NCBI GenBank assembly: GCA_009996675.1
Contig: JAACZQ010000042.1
Span: 1 to 35,010 of the forward strand
DNA length: 35,010 nucleotides
Direction: 5' to 3'
Origin: Chitinophagaceae bacterium
GTDB lineage: Bacteria > Bacteroidota > Bacteroidia > Chitinophagales > Chitinophagaceae
This document shows positions 1 through 7,173 of this stretch, piece after piece (within the stretch, counting starts at the first letter, position 1; every line of letters starts with the position of its first letter). The position numbers were made by a program, and so were the translations under genes. The notes below the pieces were generated by a model. It did not search any database. It had not been told where the DNA came from and worked only from the letters and a program-made list of their open reading frames with translations.

Positions 1-2
1 TG

Positions 3-680
3 TTCCTGGTGATCCTGTCCGGCTTACTGGGTAATTTTTTCCCTGCCTATTTGTTTTGTGTAGCAGAAACCCAGATCGATAGTTCCCTGGCCGGTATCCT
101 CAATGCCCTAACACCACTGTTTGCTGTATCGGTGGGTGTTTTCTTTTTTCAACTCAAAGCTTCCCGTACCAATATCCTGGGTGTAGTCATCGGATTTATT
201 GGCCTTTGTCTGCTCATGGCCGCTGGCAAAGAAGTCAGTTTTAAAAATATCAGTTATGCAGGCCTGGTACTGCTGGCGACCCTTTTTTATGGCATCAATG
301 TAAATATGGTGGGCAGGTATATGCGGGAGATCGGCTCCCTGAATATTGCTTCCCTGGCTTTTGCCTTCCTCACCATTCCCAGCAGCATCATTCTGTTTTA
401 TACCGGCTTTCTCAACCTCGAACTCACCAGCTTACCCATGATTAAAGCCATCTCTGCCTCGTTTGTATTGGGCGTCATGGGTACGGCTGTGGCATCGGTT
501 ATCTTCTATATGCTCGTTAAAAGAGCAGGTACCCTCTTCGCTTCCATGGTTACCTATGGTATTCCCTTTGTAGCTGTTTTCTGGGGCCTGCTGGATGGCG
601 AAAAAATCACACTGCTCCAAGTGGCCTGTCTGGGTGTGATTCTGGGTGGGGTGTATTTGGTGAACAGGAAAACTGAGTAG
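3..680 (+). CDS. EamA/DMT-family transporter, 5'-truncated by window edge
   Basis: C-terminal part (about 225 residues) of an inner-membrane protein. The reading frame is open from the window edge, so the real start lies upstream and the GTG at 9 is probably internal. The visible part is made of closely spaced hydrophobic helices separated by short loops, with a glycine-rich helix and a late stretch containing YGIPFVAVFWGLLDGE, which is typical of the second EamA repeat of drug/metabolite exporters (RhaT/YdcZ-like). The family moves small metabolites or drugs; the substrate cannot be told from sequence. The last codons, ACT GAG TAG, are already the first TGAGTAG unit of a heptad repeat tract. 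The next gene, frr, is convergent, and a hairpin lies between them. Confidence 0.85.
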   Translation, partial: FLVILSGLLGNFFPAYLFCVAETQIDSSLAGILNALTPLFAVSVGVFFFQLKASRTNILGVVIGFIGLCLLMAAGKEVSFKNISYAGLVLLATLFYGINVNMVGRYMREIGSLNIASLAFAFLTIPSSIILFYTGFLNLELTSLPMIKAISASFVLGVMGTAVASVIFYMLVKRAGTLFASMVTYGIPFVAVFWGLLDGEKITLLQVACLGVILGGVYLVNRKTE

Positions 681-712
681 TGAGTGAGTAGTGAATAGTG
701 AGTAGTGAGTAG
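674..712 (+). repeat. Heptad tract, TGAGTAG family
   Basis: Five TGAGTAG-type 7-bp units (one is TGAATAG), interrupted once by a 4-bp TGAG. The first unit supplies the final Glu codon and the TAG stop of the upstream transporter gene. Same family as tracts at 3742-3762, 11528-11554, 16743-16777 and 23017-23044. Confidence 0.85.
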
Positions 713-723
713 CGTCGAAATTA

Positions 724-756
724 AAAAGGCAGATCGGATTAACGGATCTGCCTTTT
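724..756. terminator. Hairpin between convergent genes
   Basis: Perfect 12-bp inverted repeat: AAAAGGCAGATC at 724-735 and its complement at 745-756, with a 9-nt loop. T-rich sequence follows on the plus strand. It lies between the convergent EamA-type gene and frr and can serve both as a factor-independent terminator. Confidence 0.75.
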
Positions 757-788
757 GACTTTTTAATTTTGACTTTTGCCTTCCACAT

Positions 789-1352
789 CTACACCGCCAT
801 AATCTCTTTTTCCTTCGCCGCCAGGTGTTTATCAACCAGCGAAATAAATTTATCGGTCAGTTCCTGCACATTTTTTTCTGCGTCTTTGGCGGCATCTTCA
901 CTGAGACCATCTTTCTGCAGTTTCTTTACCTGCTCAATACCATCTCTCCGGATATTGCGGATGGCTACTTTGGAATGTTCGCCCTCACCTGCGGCTTTCT
1001 TCACCAGTTCCTTCCGGCGCTCTTCTGTAAGTGGTGGCAGGAACAGACGCAATTGCACCCCATCGTTCTGGGGAGTAATACCAATATTGGCCGCCATAAT
1101 GGCTTTTTCAATGGCGCTCAGCATGGGCTTTTCCCAGGGTTGGATGCTGATGGTACGGGCATCCAGTATACTGATATTGGCTACCTGGTTGATGGGGGTG
1201 GGTGAACCATAATAATCCACCGCTATACCATCTAACATGGTTGGATTGGCCTTACCAGCCCTGATTTTCACCAATTCTGACTCCAGGTGACTGATGGCTT
1301 TACGCATGGAATCCTCCGCGTCGGCCAGTATAAGATCCAGGTCTTCTGACAT
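789..1352 (-). CDS. frr: Ribosome recycling factor
   Basis: RRF releases the post-termination ribosome from mRNA together with EF-G. The 187-residue product has the usual family length and the conserved segment LVKIRAGKANPTMLDGI near residues 25-40. The DGIEQVKKLQKDG motif and a charged helical C-terminus complete the long three-helix domain. An open frame extends 47 codons further upstream to 1493, but the added residues do not look like RRF. The extension would also run across the frr promoter motif, so the ATG at 1352 is chosen. It is divergent from the transketolase gene and convergent with the upstream exporter gene. In many bacteria frr follows pyrH; here no pyrH is adjacent. Confidence 0.96.
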   Translation of the reverse strand: MSEDLDLILADAEDSMRKAISHLESELVKIRAGKANPTMLDGIAVDYYGSPTPINQVANISILDARTISIQPWEKPMLSAIEKAIMAANIGITPQNDGVQLRLFLPPLTEERRKELVKKAAGEGEHSKVAIRNIRRDGIEQVKKLQKDGLSEDAAKDAEKNVQELTDKFISLVDKHLAAKEKEIMAV

Positions 1353-1376
1353 ATCATTAGCTGTTTTAAAGTGTGG

Positions 1377-1384
1377 CAAAGCTA
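1377..1384 (-). promoter_or_regulatory. Putative frr promoter, -7 element TAGCTTTG
   Basis: Exact match on the minus strand to the Bacteroidota -7 consensus TAnnTTTG, 24 nt upstream of the frr ATG. No clear TTTG -33 element at the usual spacing. Confidence 0.5.
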
Positions 1385-1429
1385 ATGAATCGTATGGAAA
1401 ACACAGCGCAGGGCTCCGGGAGCCTAATT

Positions 1430-1464
1430 TTTGTTTCCCGGTTGGGTTTTGCCTGTTATCTTCG
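1430..1464 (+). promoter_or_regulatory. Putative transketolase promoter
   Basis: TTTG at 1430-1433 and TATCTTCG at 1457-1464 (one mismatch to TAnnTTTG) with a 23-bp spacer, at the upper end of the range reported for Bacteroidota sigma-A promoters. The start codon is 18 nt further on. Confidence 0.45.
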
Positions 1465-1482
1465 CGGCATAAATCAAAAAAT

Positions 1483-2325
1483 ATGTCCAGCATTCAGGAA
1501 CTGAAAGATACCGCCACGCAAATGCGCCGTGATATTGTTAGAATGGTTCATGCCGTACAAAGTGGTCACCCCGGTGGCTCACTGGGCTGTACCGACTTCC
1601 TGGCCGCACTGTTCTTTCATACCATGAAACACGACCGCCAGTTCCACATGGATGGTGTTGGTGAAGACCTGTTCTTCCTGTCGAACGGACATATCTCACC
1701 GGTTTATTATTCCGCACTCGCCCGTTCCGGTTATTTCGACGTAAAAGAACTGGCCAGTTTCCGCAAAATCAATTCCCGTTTACAGGGCCATCCCACTACC
1801 CACGAACACCTGCCTGGCGTACGTATTGCCAGTGGTTCTTTGGGTCAGGGTATGAGTGTGGCCATTGGTGCTGCCCTCAGCAAAAAACTTAACCAGGACC
1901 CACACCTTGTATTCTCCCTCCATGGCGATGGCGAATTGCAGGAAGGACAGATCTGGGAAGCCGTTATGTTTGCCGCACACCACAAAACCGATAACCTCAT
2001 TGCCACAGTAGACTGGAATGGTCAGCAGATCGACGGACCAACCAGCAAAGTCATGTCGCTCGATAACCTGCGCGCCAAGTTTGAAGCTTTCAACTGGACC
2101 GTTATTGAAATGAATGGTAATGATATGGATGATGTAGTAGCTACACTGGATAAAGCCAAATCATTAACCGGACAAGGCAAACCCATCTGTATACTGATGA
2201 AAACAGAAATGGGTAAGGGTGTTGACTTTATGGAAGGCAGCCACGAATGGCATGGCATCGCCCCCAACGACGAACAACTCGCCAAAGCACTGGCGCAATT
2301 ACCGGAGACCCTCGGAGACTATTAA
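1483..2325 (+). CDS. Transketolase, N-terminal (ThDP-binding) subunit
   Basis: 280 residues covering only the pyrophosphate-binding half of a transketolase, as in organisms that split the enzyme into two genes of about 280 and 310 residues. Visible marks are SGHPGGSLG near residues 27-35, GHISPVYYSALA near 69-80, GSLGQGMS near 118-125, and the thiamine diphosphate motif GDGE at 148-151 ending in WN at 178-179. The ATG at 1483 is chosen because upstream in-frame sequence overlaps frr on the other strand and the promoter. The pyrimidine-binding C-terminal half is not downstream: the next gene is a convergent permease. The active enzyme of the non-oxidative pentose phosphate pathway would need a partner encoded elsewhere. 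Confidence 0.93.
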   Translation: MSSIQELKDTATQMRRDIVRMVHAVQSGHPGGSLGCTDFLAALFFHTMKHDRQFHMDGVGEDLFFLSNGHISPVYYSALARSGYFDVKELASFRKINSRLQGHPTTHEHLPGVRIASGSLGQGMSVAIGAALSKKLNQDPHLVFSLHGDGELQEGQIWEAVMFAAHHKTDNLIATVDWNGQQIDGPTSKVMSLDNLRAKFEAFNWTVIEMNGNDMDDVVATLDKAKSLTGQGKPICILMKTEMGKGVDFMEGSHEWHGIAPNDEQLAKALAQLPETLGDY

Positions 2326-2330
2326 GAAAT

Positions 2331-2407
2331 GTCAGATGTCAGATCTGTGAATTTTTGATCGAAAAATCAAACATCTGACATCTGAGATCTGCCATCCAAC
2401 ATATCAC
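2331..2407. repeat. Eleven consecutive heptads filling a convergent spacer
   Basis: The whole space between the tkt stop and the lolC-type stop reads as 7-bp units in one register. GTCAGAT occurs twice at 2331-2344 and the related ATCTGAC, ATCTGAG and ATCTGCC at 2373-2393, with an AT-rich centre (TTTTTGA, TCGAAAA, ATCAAAC) between. The two ends are inverted copies, so each 3' end meets the GTCAGAT sense. The RNA can fold as a long imperfect hairpin and may act as a terminator. The last unit contains the stop codon of the minus-strand gene. Confidence 0.8.
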
Positions 2408-3615
2408 TGTAGTTTAAGCGCAAATGCTTTCTTAGCAGCTTTACTGGCCGGAACCCAGGCCGCGAGGATGGCGATGAGCATTACGGTGGCTGCTACGAGC
2501 AGAAAATCGGATGCCACCAGTTTCACGGGGTAGTAGTCAATGATGAAAGTATCCCCCCCCAGTTTCAATAATTTAAACCGTACCTGCGCCCAGCAGACCG
2601 CACCCGCGAGTAATAATCCTGCGGCGCCACCCATACCGGCAAGCAGTAATCCTTCAGCGAGAAATATGGATCTGATCTTTTTCGGGCGGGCACCCATGGC
2701 TTGTAATACAGCAATATCTTTTTGTTTCTCCAGCACCAGCATGGTTAATGCACCCACCATATTAAATGCTGCCACCAGCAGGATCAGGGATAGTATGGCA
2801 TAGATCACCCATTTCTCCATTTGCATAACTGCATACAAACTCTTGTTCTGCTCGTACCGTGTTTGTACCAGGAACTGCTTACCCAACTGTGCCTGTAAAG
2901 CCTCTTTTACCGATGCATCCTTGCCATTGGTTTTAATCTCCACAGCACTGTATTCATCGGGATCCATGTTCAGCATATAGCGCAGAAAAGCCAGGTTGGT
3001 GAAAGCATACTTATTGTCAAAATCCTGCTGGATCAGGAATGTACCGGCAGCGGTTACCTGATAAGCATTCAATCCTGCTGCCGATCCAAAACTGGCTTTT
3101 TTATTGGGCGTGTACAGTGTTAAAGGATAGAAGCCCCTTTCCACATCGGCACCAACGGCATTCTCAATACCCGCGCCCAGCACCAGTTGTGGTGTGATGA
3201 CATCTCCGAGCTGGTATTTACCCCGGCGGATATGGGCATTCACCCGGTTGGTTTGTGCATACTGATCATCCACACCCTTGATCACCACAATGGCCTGGTA
3301 TTCGTCGTTCACCAGCAATGCTTTTTCTTCGGCTACAAGACTCATGATAACCACACCGGGTGTTTGTTTGATCTGCTGCAACTGTGTGTTGGAAAGATGA
3401 AAGGTTTTACCCGCAGCGGGTGCGATGCGTACATCGGTATAGAAATCGGCATACAACCCTTTCACCAGCGATTCAAATCCATTGAACACACTGAGTATGA
3501 CAATCAACGCTGCGCACCCCACGGCAATCGCCGTAACGCTGATCCACGCAATGATGTTAATGGCATTGGTAGATTTCTTGGACTTGAAATATCGCCAGGC
3601 GAAGAGAAAGTTCAA
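2404..3615 (-). CDS. FtsX/LolC-E-type ABC transporter permease
   Basis: 403-residue inner-membrane permease of the lipoprotein-release (LolC/LolE) type. One transmembrane segment lies near residues 20-46, followed by a periplasmic MacB-like domain of about 200 residues. Three more membrane segments lie near 270-300, 320-350 and 365-395, which is the FtsX topology. The conserved coupling region is LEKQKDIAVLQAMGA near residue 295. The family extracts lipoproteins from the inner membrane together with a LolD ATPase, which is not in this window. It lies downstream of rbfA on the same strand, with a 139-bp spacer containing two heptad tracts. Whether it acts as LolC, LolE or another FtsX-type pump cannot be decided here. 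Confidence 0.9.
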   Translation of the reverse strand: MNFLFAWRYFKSKKSTNAINIIAWISVTAIAVGCAALIVILSVFNGFESLVKGLYADFYTDVRIAPAAGKTFHLSNTQLQQIKQTPGVVIMSLVAEEKALLVNDEYQAIVVIKGVDDQYAQTNRVNAHIRRGKYQLGDVITPQLVLGAGIENAVGADVERGFYPLTLYTPNKKASFGSAAGLNAYQVTAAGTFLIQQDFDNKYAFTNLAFLRYMLNMDPDEYSAVEIKTNGKDASVKEALQAQLGKQFLVQTRYEQNKSLYAVMQMEKWVIYAILSLILLVAAFNMVGALTMLVLEKQKDIAVLQAMGARPKKIRSIFLAEGLLLAGMGGAAGLLLAGAVCWAQVRFKLLKLGGDTFIIDYYPVKLVASDFLLVAATVMLIAILAAWVPASKAAKKAFALKLQ

Positions 3616-3620
3616 GATAG

Positions 3621-3662
3621 TTTAGGGTTTGTGGTTTATGGTTTGAGGTTGGAAGTTCATTG
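3621..3662 (+). repeat. Heptad tract, TTTATGG/TTGGAAG family
   Basis: Six 7-bp units in register (TTTAGGG, TTTGTGG, TTTATGG, then TTTGAGG, TTGGAAG, TTCATTG), 5 bp upstream of the lolC-type start codon. Same family as the long tract at 34572-34676. Confidence 0.65.
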
Positions 3663-3692
3663 CAGGCAACAACCTTTCTCTCCCTTACTAGA

Positions 3693-3762
3693 AGCTAGTA
3701 GCTAGAAGCTAGTAGCTAGTAGCTTGAAGCTTGCGGCTCACAACTGACTACTCACTACTCAC
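3693..3762. repeat. Ten heptads, AGCTAGT family passing into TGAGTAG family
   Basis: Units AGCTAGT (three times), AGCTAGA, AGCTTGA and AGCTTGC are followed without loss of 7-bp register by GGCTCAC, AACTGAC and two TACTCAC units. The latter are the complement of the TGAGTAG family. The tract contains the rbfA stop codon (3755-3757) and its last two sense codons. Confidence 0.85.
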
Positions 3763-4132
3763 TACCCCCTTCATCCTTCCTTTCTTCCTGAATCTTCTTA
3801 AACAGTTCTTCCATCTTAAACACATTATCCAGGGTTTCATCGAGGTAGTAATGCAGTACAGGAATACGGCGAAGCTGGTGTTTCATGCGATCTGCCAGTT
3901 CTTTCTTGATCTCCCAGGCACGGGCATCAATGGTCTTCATGGCCTGCTTGGCATCTGCCACCTGAAAAAGACTCAGGTATATCCTGGCTTCCAGCAGGTC
4001 AGGGGTTACTTTTACGGAAGAGATAGACACCATACCTCCCTGCATCATACCCAGGCCCAGACGCCTGAAAATATCATTCATTTCTTCCTGAATGGCTCCT
4101 GCCACTTGTCGCTGTCGTTTTCCTTCCTCCAT
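3755..4132 (-). CDS. rbfA: 30S ribosome-binding factor A
   Basis: 125-residue KH-type protein that binds immature 30S subunits and helps 16S rRNA 5'-end maturation. The N-terminus GKRQRQVAGAIQEEMNDIF is the usual RbfA opening helix. The segments SISSVKVTPDLLEARIYLS and RRIPVLHYYLDETL form the beta strands and the conserved helix before the C-terminal tail. Length is normal. The final Ser-Glu-stop is written in a heptad repeat (AGT GAG TAG), so the extreme C-terminus may be repeat-derived. The gene is divergent from the ABC transporter gene and upstream of the permease gene. Confidence 0.95.
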   Translation of the reverse strand: MEEGKRQRQVAGAIQEEMNDIFRRLGLGMMQGGMVSISSVKVTPDLLEARIYLSLFQVADAKQAMKTIDARAWEIKKELADRMKHQLRRIPVLHYYLDETLDNVFKMEELFKKIQEERKDEGGSE

Positions 4133-4141
4133 CTTCTGAGA

Positions 4142-4170
4142 TTTGATTGCGTGTAAAATTAGTTACTTTG
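4142..4170 (+). promoter_or_regulatory. Putative promoter of the MsbA-type gene
   Basis: TTTG at 4142-4145 and TTACTTTG at 4163-4170 (one mismatch to TAnnTTTG), 17-bp spacer, 26 nt before the ATG. Confidence 0.45.
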
Positions 4171-4196
4171 CTGTGTTTTACCGATTTTATCCTGAT

Positions 4197-6017
4197 ATGA
4201 AGCGTTTTTCGAGAATACTTTTTTACCTGCGTAGCCAGAAGGGGAATATTGTACTGTATGTGGTTTTTAACCTATTATCGGTACTTTTTTCACTGGTTTC
4301 ACTGGCCATGCTGGCCCCCTTCCTGCAATTGCTCTTTGGCAAGGAAAAGCTGCTGCAAACACAGCCGGAATTCAGTTTTTCTGTGAATGGCCTGTTAAAC
4401 TACCTGAAATATGTGATCAGCCGCTTGATTGTAGAGCAGGGTGTGGTAACCGCACTGGCAGCCATCTGTGGCATCATTATCCTGGCCATTTTCTTCAAGA
4501 ACCTGTTCACTTATCTCTCTTTCCGGGTATTGGCTCCCATGCGTAACTATGTTATGACCAAACTGCGCGCCGATCTCTATACCAAGATACTGGAACTGCC
4601 GGTGGGTTATTTTACCGAACAACGCAAAGGCGATCTCATCAGCCGGATGAGTAATGATGCCAATGAAGTGGAATGGAGTGTGATGAGTACCCTGGAAGCC
4701 CTGATCAGGGAACCCCTGACCATCATTATTATCCTCAGCGTACTGGTCTGGCTGAGCCCGGCGCTGTCGCTTTTCCTGCTGGTATTACTACCGCTCACCG
4801 GTTTTATCATCGGAAGACTAAGCCGTTCACTGAAAAAACAATCCGGTGCCTCACAGGAAAAACTGGGTGTACTGATGTCCATCCTCGATGAAACCCTCAG
4901 TGGCTTACGGGTGATCAAAGCATTCAATGCAGAAAAAATACTGGAGAACAAATTCATCTCCAATAACAATGCCCTCAACCATATCCGTAACCGCATGAAC
5001 TTCCGAAAGGACCTGGCATCACCCATGTCGGAATTCATGGGTGTACTGGTATTATCCTGTATACTCTGGTTTGGCGGACGCCTGGTATTGGGTAACCAGG
5101 TGGGTTTGCAGGCGGAGAATTTCATCACCTATATTGTTTTCTTCACGCAGATCATTAACCCTGCCAAATCGCTTTCCGGTTCTTTCTACAATGCCCAGCG
5201 CGGCAGCGCAGCGATCCAGCGTATCGAAGAAATTTTAAAAGCACCGGTAACGGTAACGGATCAGCCGCAGGCAAGGGAATTGCTTTCTTTTGAACAACGC
5301 ATTGAATTCAAAAATGTTTCTTTCTATTACGAAGATGTGCCCATCCTCAAAAATATCAACCTCACCATTGAAAAAGGTAAGACCATCGCATTGGTGGGCT
5401 CCTCTGGCGCCGGCAAGAGTACCCTGGCCGATCTCGTACCCCGTTTTCATGATGTGAGCAGCGGTGAATTGTTGATTGATGGTATTAATATCAAAGACTA
5501 TTCCCTGCATTCCTTACGCAACCAGATGGGTATTGTTACCCAGGAACCCATTCTGTTCAATGATACCATTGCCAATAATATTGCCCTGGGTGTTACCGAT
5601 GCTTCACCGGAAAAAATAGAACAGGCGGCCGCCGTAGCAAACGCTTTACAGTTCATCCGGCAAAAAGAAGAAGGATTTGAAACCAATATCGGCGACCGGG
5701 GCAGTAAACTCAGCGGCGGGGAACGTCAGCGCTTAACCATTGCCCGTGCCGTTCTCAAAAATCCGCCCATCCTCATACTCGATGAAGCCACTTCATCACT
5801 GGATACCGAGAGCGAAAGACTGGTACAGGATGCCATCAATCATATGATGCAGAACCGCACATCCCTGGTCATTGCCCACCGCCTCTCCACCATCCGCCAT
5901 GCCGATGAAATCATTGTACTTCAAAAAGGCGAAATCGCCGAAAGAGGAACCCACGATGAACTGTTGCGCATGGGAGGCATCTATAAGAAACTGGTAGATA
6001 TGCAGGAAGTGAAGTGA
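4197..6017 (+). CDS. MsbA-type ABC exporter, fused permease and ATPase
   Basis: 606-residue half-transporter. The N-terminal part has six membrane segments within residues 15-320, including the intracellular loop PVGYFTEQRKGDLISRMSND. The C-terminal nucleotide-binding domain starts near 370, with Walker A GSSGAGKST at 401-409, Q-loop TQEP near 448, signature LSGGE at 505-509, Walker B ILILDE at 525-530 and switch His561. Organisation and length match MsbA/LptA-flippase-like lipid exporters, though multidrug export is possible. An open frame begins 18 codons upstream at a TTG (4143), but the ATG at 4197 begins the typical charged N-terminus and lies after the promoter. The gene is monocistronic, convergent with the DksA-like gene. 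Confidence 0.93.
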   Translation: MKRFSRILFYLRSQKGNIVLYVVFNLLSVLFSLVSLAMLAPFLQLLFGKEKLLQTQPEFSFSVNGLLNYLKYVISRLIVEQGVVTALAAICGIIILAIFFKNLFTYLSFRVLAPMRNYVMTKLRADLYTKILELPVGYFTEQRKGDLISRMSNDANEVEWSVMSTLEALIREPLTIIIILSVLVWLSPALSLFLLVLLPLTGFIIGRLSRSLKKQSGASQEKLGVLMSILDETLSGLRVIKAFNAEKILENKFISNNNALNHIRNRMNFRKDLASPMSEFMGVLVLSCILWFGGRLVLGNQVGLQAENFITYIVFFTQIINPAKSLSGSFYNAQRGSAAIQRIEEILKAPVTVTDQPQARELLSFEQRIEFKNVSFYYEDVPILKNINLTIEKGKTIALVGSSGAGKSTLADLVPRFHDVSSGELLIDGINIKDYSLHSLRNQMGIVTQEPILFNDTIANNIALGVTDASPEKIEQAAAVANALQFIRQKEEGFETNIGDRGSKLSGGERQRLTIARAVLKNPPILILDEATSSLDTESERLVQDAINHMMQNRTSLVIAHRLSTIRHADEIIVLQKGEIAERGTHDELLRMGGIYKKLVDMQEVK

Positions 6018-6085
6018 TGAACCTTAGACCTGAGTCGTGAATCCTGAGTAGGTTGTAAAAGGTGAAATGGCTGATACAGGCTCAT

Positions 6086-6127
6086 ATCTGAGATCTGACA
6101 TCCGAGATCTGACATCTGACATCTAAT
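6086..6127. repeat. Heptad tract, ATCTGAC family
   Basis: Six 7-bp units: ATCTGAC three times, plus ATCTGAG, ATCCGAG and ATCTAAT. It lies in the convergent spacer, ending 7 bp before the terminator hairpin. Confidence 0.8.
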
Positions 6128-6134
6128 TTGCCAC

Positions 6135-6173
6135 AATCAAGAAGCCGCTTAAAAATTAAGCGGCTTCTTGATT
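6135..6173. terminator. Strong bidirectional hairpin
   Basis: Perfect 18-bp stem (6135-6152 with 6156-6173) and a 3-nt loop, between the convergent exporter gene and DksA-like gene. No long T run follows on either side, but the stem is the strongest in the window. Confidence 0.85.
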
Positions 6174-6201
6174 AAAGTATATCTTTTCACGCCTCAAGTC
6201 C

Positions 6202-7167
6202 CTACTGCTCCGCAGAAGGCTTCACCAGTCCCAGTTTTGCTTCCAAACTCAGGGTCGCATGGGGAACAGCACGCAGGCGGGCTTTATCGATCAGTTTACC
6301 GGTAACGCGACAAACGCCATAGGTTTTGTTTTCGATGCGCATGATCGCTTTTTCGAGGTGGTCGATATAAGTGATCTGGCGACTGGCCATCTGGCTCAAT
6401 TGCTCTCTTTCCATACTCATACTGCCATCTTCCATGGTCATATAGCGGGCATCATCATTGTCTCCACCCATTTCATCTTTGCGGGTAATCAGTCCCTGGA
6501 GATAAGCCAGTTCCTTTTTGGCTGCTTCCAGTTTCTTATTAATCAGTTCGCGGAACTCATTCAGGTCGGCATCACTGTAGCGAACCAGTGTTTCATTACC
6601 TTTTGCTATCTCTACTCTTTTTTCCATAGGTGTATATCCAGGCTGATAGGGCACACTGTTTTTAGTACTGGTTTTAGGCACTTTTACCTCTTTGAGGGGT
6701 TCGGGAGCCTTTCGTACCGGTTTAACCGGTGGAGCAGGAGGTAATTTTACCTCAGGTTTCTTAACCACAGGGGCCGGTGCGGGTTTAGGGGCTGGTGCCG
6801 GGACCGGTTTGGCGGCAGGTTTAACCACTGCTTTAGATGCCGGAACTGGTTTGGCAACGGGTTTAGCTACAGCTTTGGCTGCAGGCTTAGGAGCGGGCTT
6901 GGCCACTACTTTCTTGGCAGGAACCGGTTTTTTGGCCACGGGTTTGGGTGCCGGCTTAGCCGCTTTGGGGGTGGATTTGGCTACGGGCTTTTTAGCTGCT
7001 GCTTTCTTGGCAGGAGCTGCTTTTTTGGCCGCTGGCTTAGGAGCCGGCTTGGCTGCTTTTTTGGGTGCTGCCTTCTTGGCTGCTGGCTTAGAGGCCACTT
7101 TCTTGGCTGGCGCCGCTTTAGCCGCCTTTTTAGGGGCTGCTTTGGAAGCTGGTTTTTTGGTAGCCAT
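6202..7167 (-). CDS. DksA/TraR-family protein with histone-H1-like tail
   Basis: 321 residues in two parts. Residues 1 to about 165 are almost only Lys, Ala, Pro and Val, in repeated KPAPKPAAKK-like blocks, like eukaryotic histone H1 or Bordetella BpH-type tails. Residues 175-321 are a DksA/TraR-like domain with a coiled-coil hairpin (near 195-280) and a remnant of the C4 zinc finger. Only one cysteine (Cys286, in GVCRVTGKLI) remains, as I recall for other Bacteroidota members, so zinc binding by four cysteines is not possible. DksA proteins enter the RNA polymerase secondary channel; the basic tail suggests DNA or RNA binding, which is inference. It lies 6 bp behind ileS on the same strand and is very probably co-transcribed with it. 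Confidence 0.88.
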   Translation of the reverse strand: MATKKPASKAAPKKAAKAAPAKKVASKPAAKKAAPKKAAKPAPKPAAKKAAPAKKAAAKKPVAKSTPKAAKPAPKPVAKKPVPAKKVVAKPAPKPAAKAVAKPVAKPVPASKAVVKPAAKPVPAPAPKPAPAPVVKKPEVKLPPAPPVKPVRKAPEPLKEVKVPKTSTKNSVPYQPGYTPMEKRVEIAKGNETLVRYSDADLNEFRELINKKLEAAKKELAYLQGLITRKDEMGGDNDDARYMTMEDGSMSMEREQLSQMASRQITYIDHLEKAIMRIENKTYGVCRVTGKLIDKARLRAVPHATLSLEAKLGLVKPSAEQ

Positions 7168-7173
7168 ACGCTT

